Below, in pieces: positions 5,508 to 5,797 of a stretch of DNA of 5,797 nt. Location: positions 1-5,797 of the forward strand of contig JAKUTI010000179.1 of assembly GCA_022448765.1 (NCBI GenBank). Direction: 5' to 3'. The position numbers and the translations under genes were made by a program. Position 1 is the first letter of the stretch. Each line of letters opens with the position of its first letter. This DNA is from Pseudomonadales bacterium. Lineage in GTDB: Bacteria; Pseudomonadota; Gammaproteobacteria; Pseudomonadales; Azotimanducaceae. The notes beneath the pieces were generated by a model that was not told the DNA's origin, made no database searches, and saw nothing but the letters and a program-made list of their open reading frames with translations.

Positions 5508-5797
5508 CTAGTTAAGCGCGCTGACGCTTGGCAGAACTTTCTCGACCAGTTGACGCGTTTGTTCCAACATGTCCTCGGTCCCGGAAGCGATAGGGCGCAA
5601 CACGAATTTGTGGACTCCGGCTTGTCGAAATTCATGTAACAGTGCCATGATTTCTGAAACGCCGCCTACGGCTGTGTATTTGGAAGGATCGTGACCTATT
5701 CGTTGCGTCAGAACCTTTTGATAGCGCGCGATGATCGGGTCTTTGCTTGAACCGAACCGAAAGCTAAAACCCGCGCCAAAATGATCCTCATCGATCG
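5508..5797 (-). CDS. LLM-class flavin/F420-dependent oxidoreductase, C-terminal part only
   Basis: Translation of the minus strand from the right edge gives 95 residues ending at TAG (5510-5508). The fragment contains DEDHFGAGFSFRFGS (2-16), a GGVSEIMALLHEFRQAGVHK segment (44-63), KFVLRPIA (63-70), and a closing helix ending in LPSVSALN. The pattern of a short HFG turn, a gatekeeper helix (GGVSEI) and a 'G(V/A)xxFVLRP' barrel strand, then a terminal amphipathic helix, is the C-terminus of LLM TIM-barrel oxidoreductases. It is a different gene from the LLM oxidoreductase at 2919, as the two C-termini are not similar beyond the fold pattern. It converges with the SDR gene across 14 bases. The N-terminal two thirds lie outside the window, so cofactor (FMN or F420) and subfamily are open. 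Confidence 0.75.
   Translation of the reverse strand, partial: IDEDHFGAGFSFRFGSSKDPIIARYQKVLTQRIGHDPSKYTAVGGVSEIMALLHEFRQAGVHKFVLRPIASGTEDMLEQTRQLVEKVLPSVSALN

Noticed and set aside
5484..5509. AGCC...GGCT pairing as a terminator after the SDR gene
   Set aside because: Only four base pairs with an 18-base loop and no following T-run.
5423..5635. Minus-strand open frame of 70 codons between SDR and the right-end gene
   Set aside because: Another minus-strand frame here continues to the window edge with clear LLM C-terminal features and ends at 5508. This one overlaps the SDR end and resembles nothing.

Overview
The window is 5,797 bases of gene-dense bacterial DNA. Its theme is the deazaflavin cofactor F420. 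Single-domain CofE and a CofD/CofC pair could suit an archaeon. However, classical SDR and PhyH enzymes, an AAGAAGGA ribosome-binding site and GTG/TTG starts point to a bacterium. GC content is moderate (mid-50s percent by eye). Plausible sources are uncultured environmental lineages rich in luciferase-like (LLM) oxidoreductases, such as SAR202-type Chloroflexota, Acidimicrobiia-like Actinomycetota or an F420-bearing proteobacterium. The sequence alone does not decide between them.

Layout: positions 1-2748 are a tight minus-strand operon read npdG > cofE > cofD > cofC, with gaps or overlaps of +4, -4 and +5 bases. cofC runs off the left edge. A 169-170 base divergent intergenic region (2749-2918) separates it from a plus-strand F420-type LLM oxidoreductase (2919-3830). 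That gene converges, across 25 bases, on a minus-strand phytanoyl-CoA dioxygenase-family gene (3856-4674). The dioxygenase gene is divergent from a plus-strand SDR gene (4723-5493), sharing a 48-base promoter region. The SDR gene converges, across 14 bases, on the C-terminal end of a second LLM oxidoreductase (5508-5797, minus, cut by the right edge).

Working together: CofC makes the GTP-activated phospho-three-carbon unit, CofD joins it to the Fo chromophore, and CofE adds glutamates to give F420. NpdG links the F420 and NADP(H) pools. The LLM enzyme encoded opposite the operon is a likely consumer of F420H2, and the PhyH and SDR enzymes look like accessory oxidative steps on unknown small molecules. 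The Fo-forming genes (cofG/cofH or fbiC) are not in the window. No RNA genes, mobile elements, CRISPR arrays or tRNAs were seen. I do not see a wholly new system. The best points for a second look are the operon architecture, the CofE lacking the FbiB reductase domain, and the overlapping back-to-back -10 elements with a probable leaderless dioxygenase gene.
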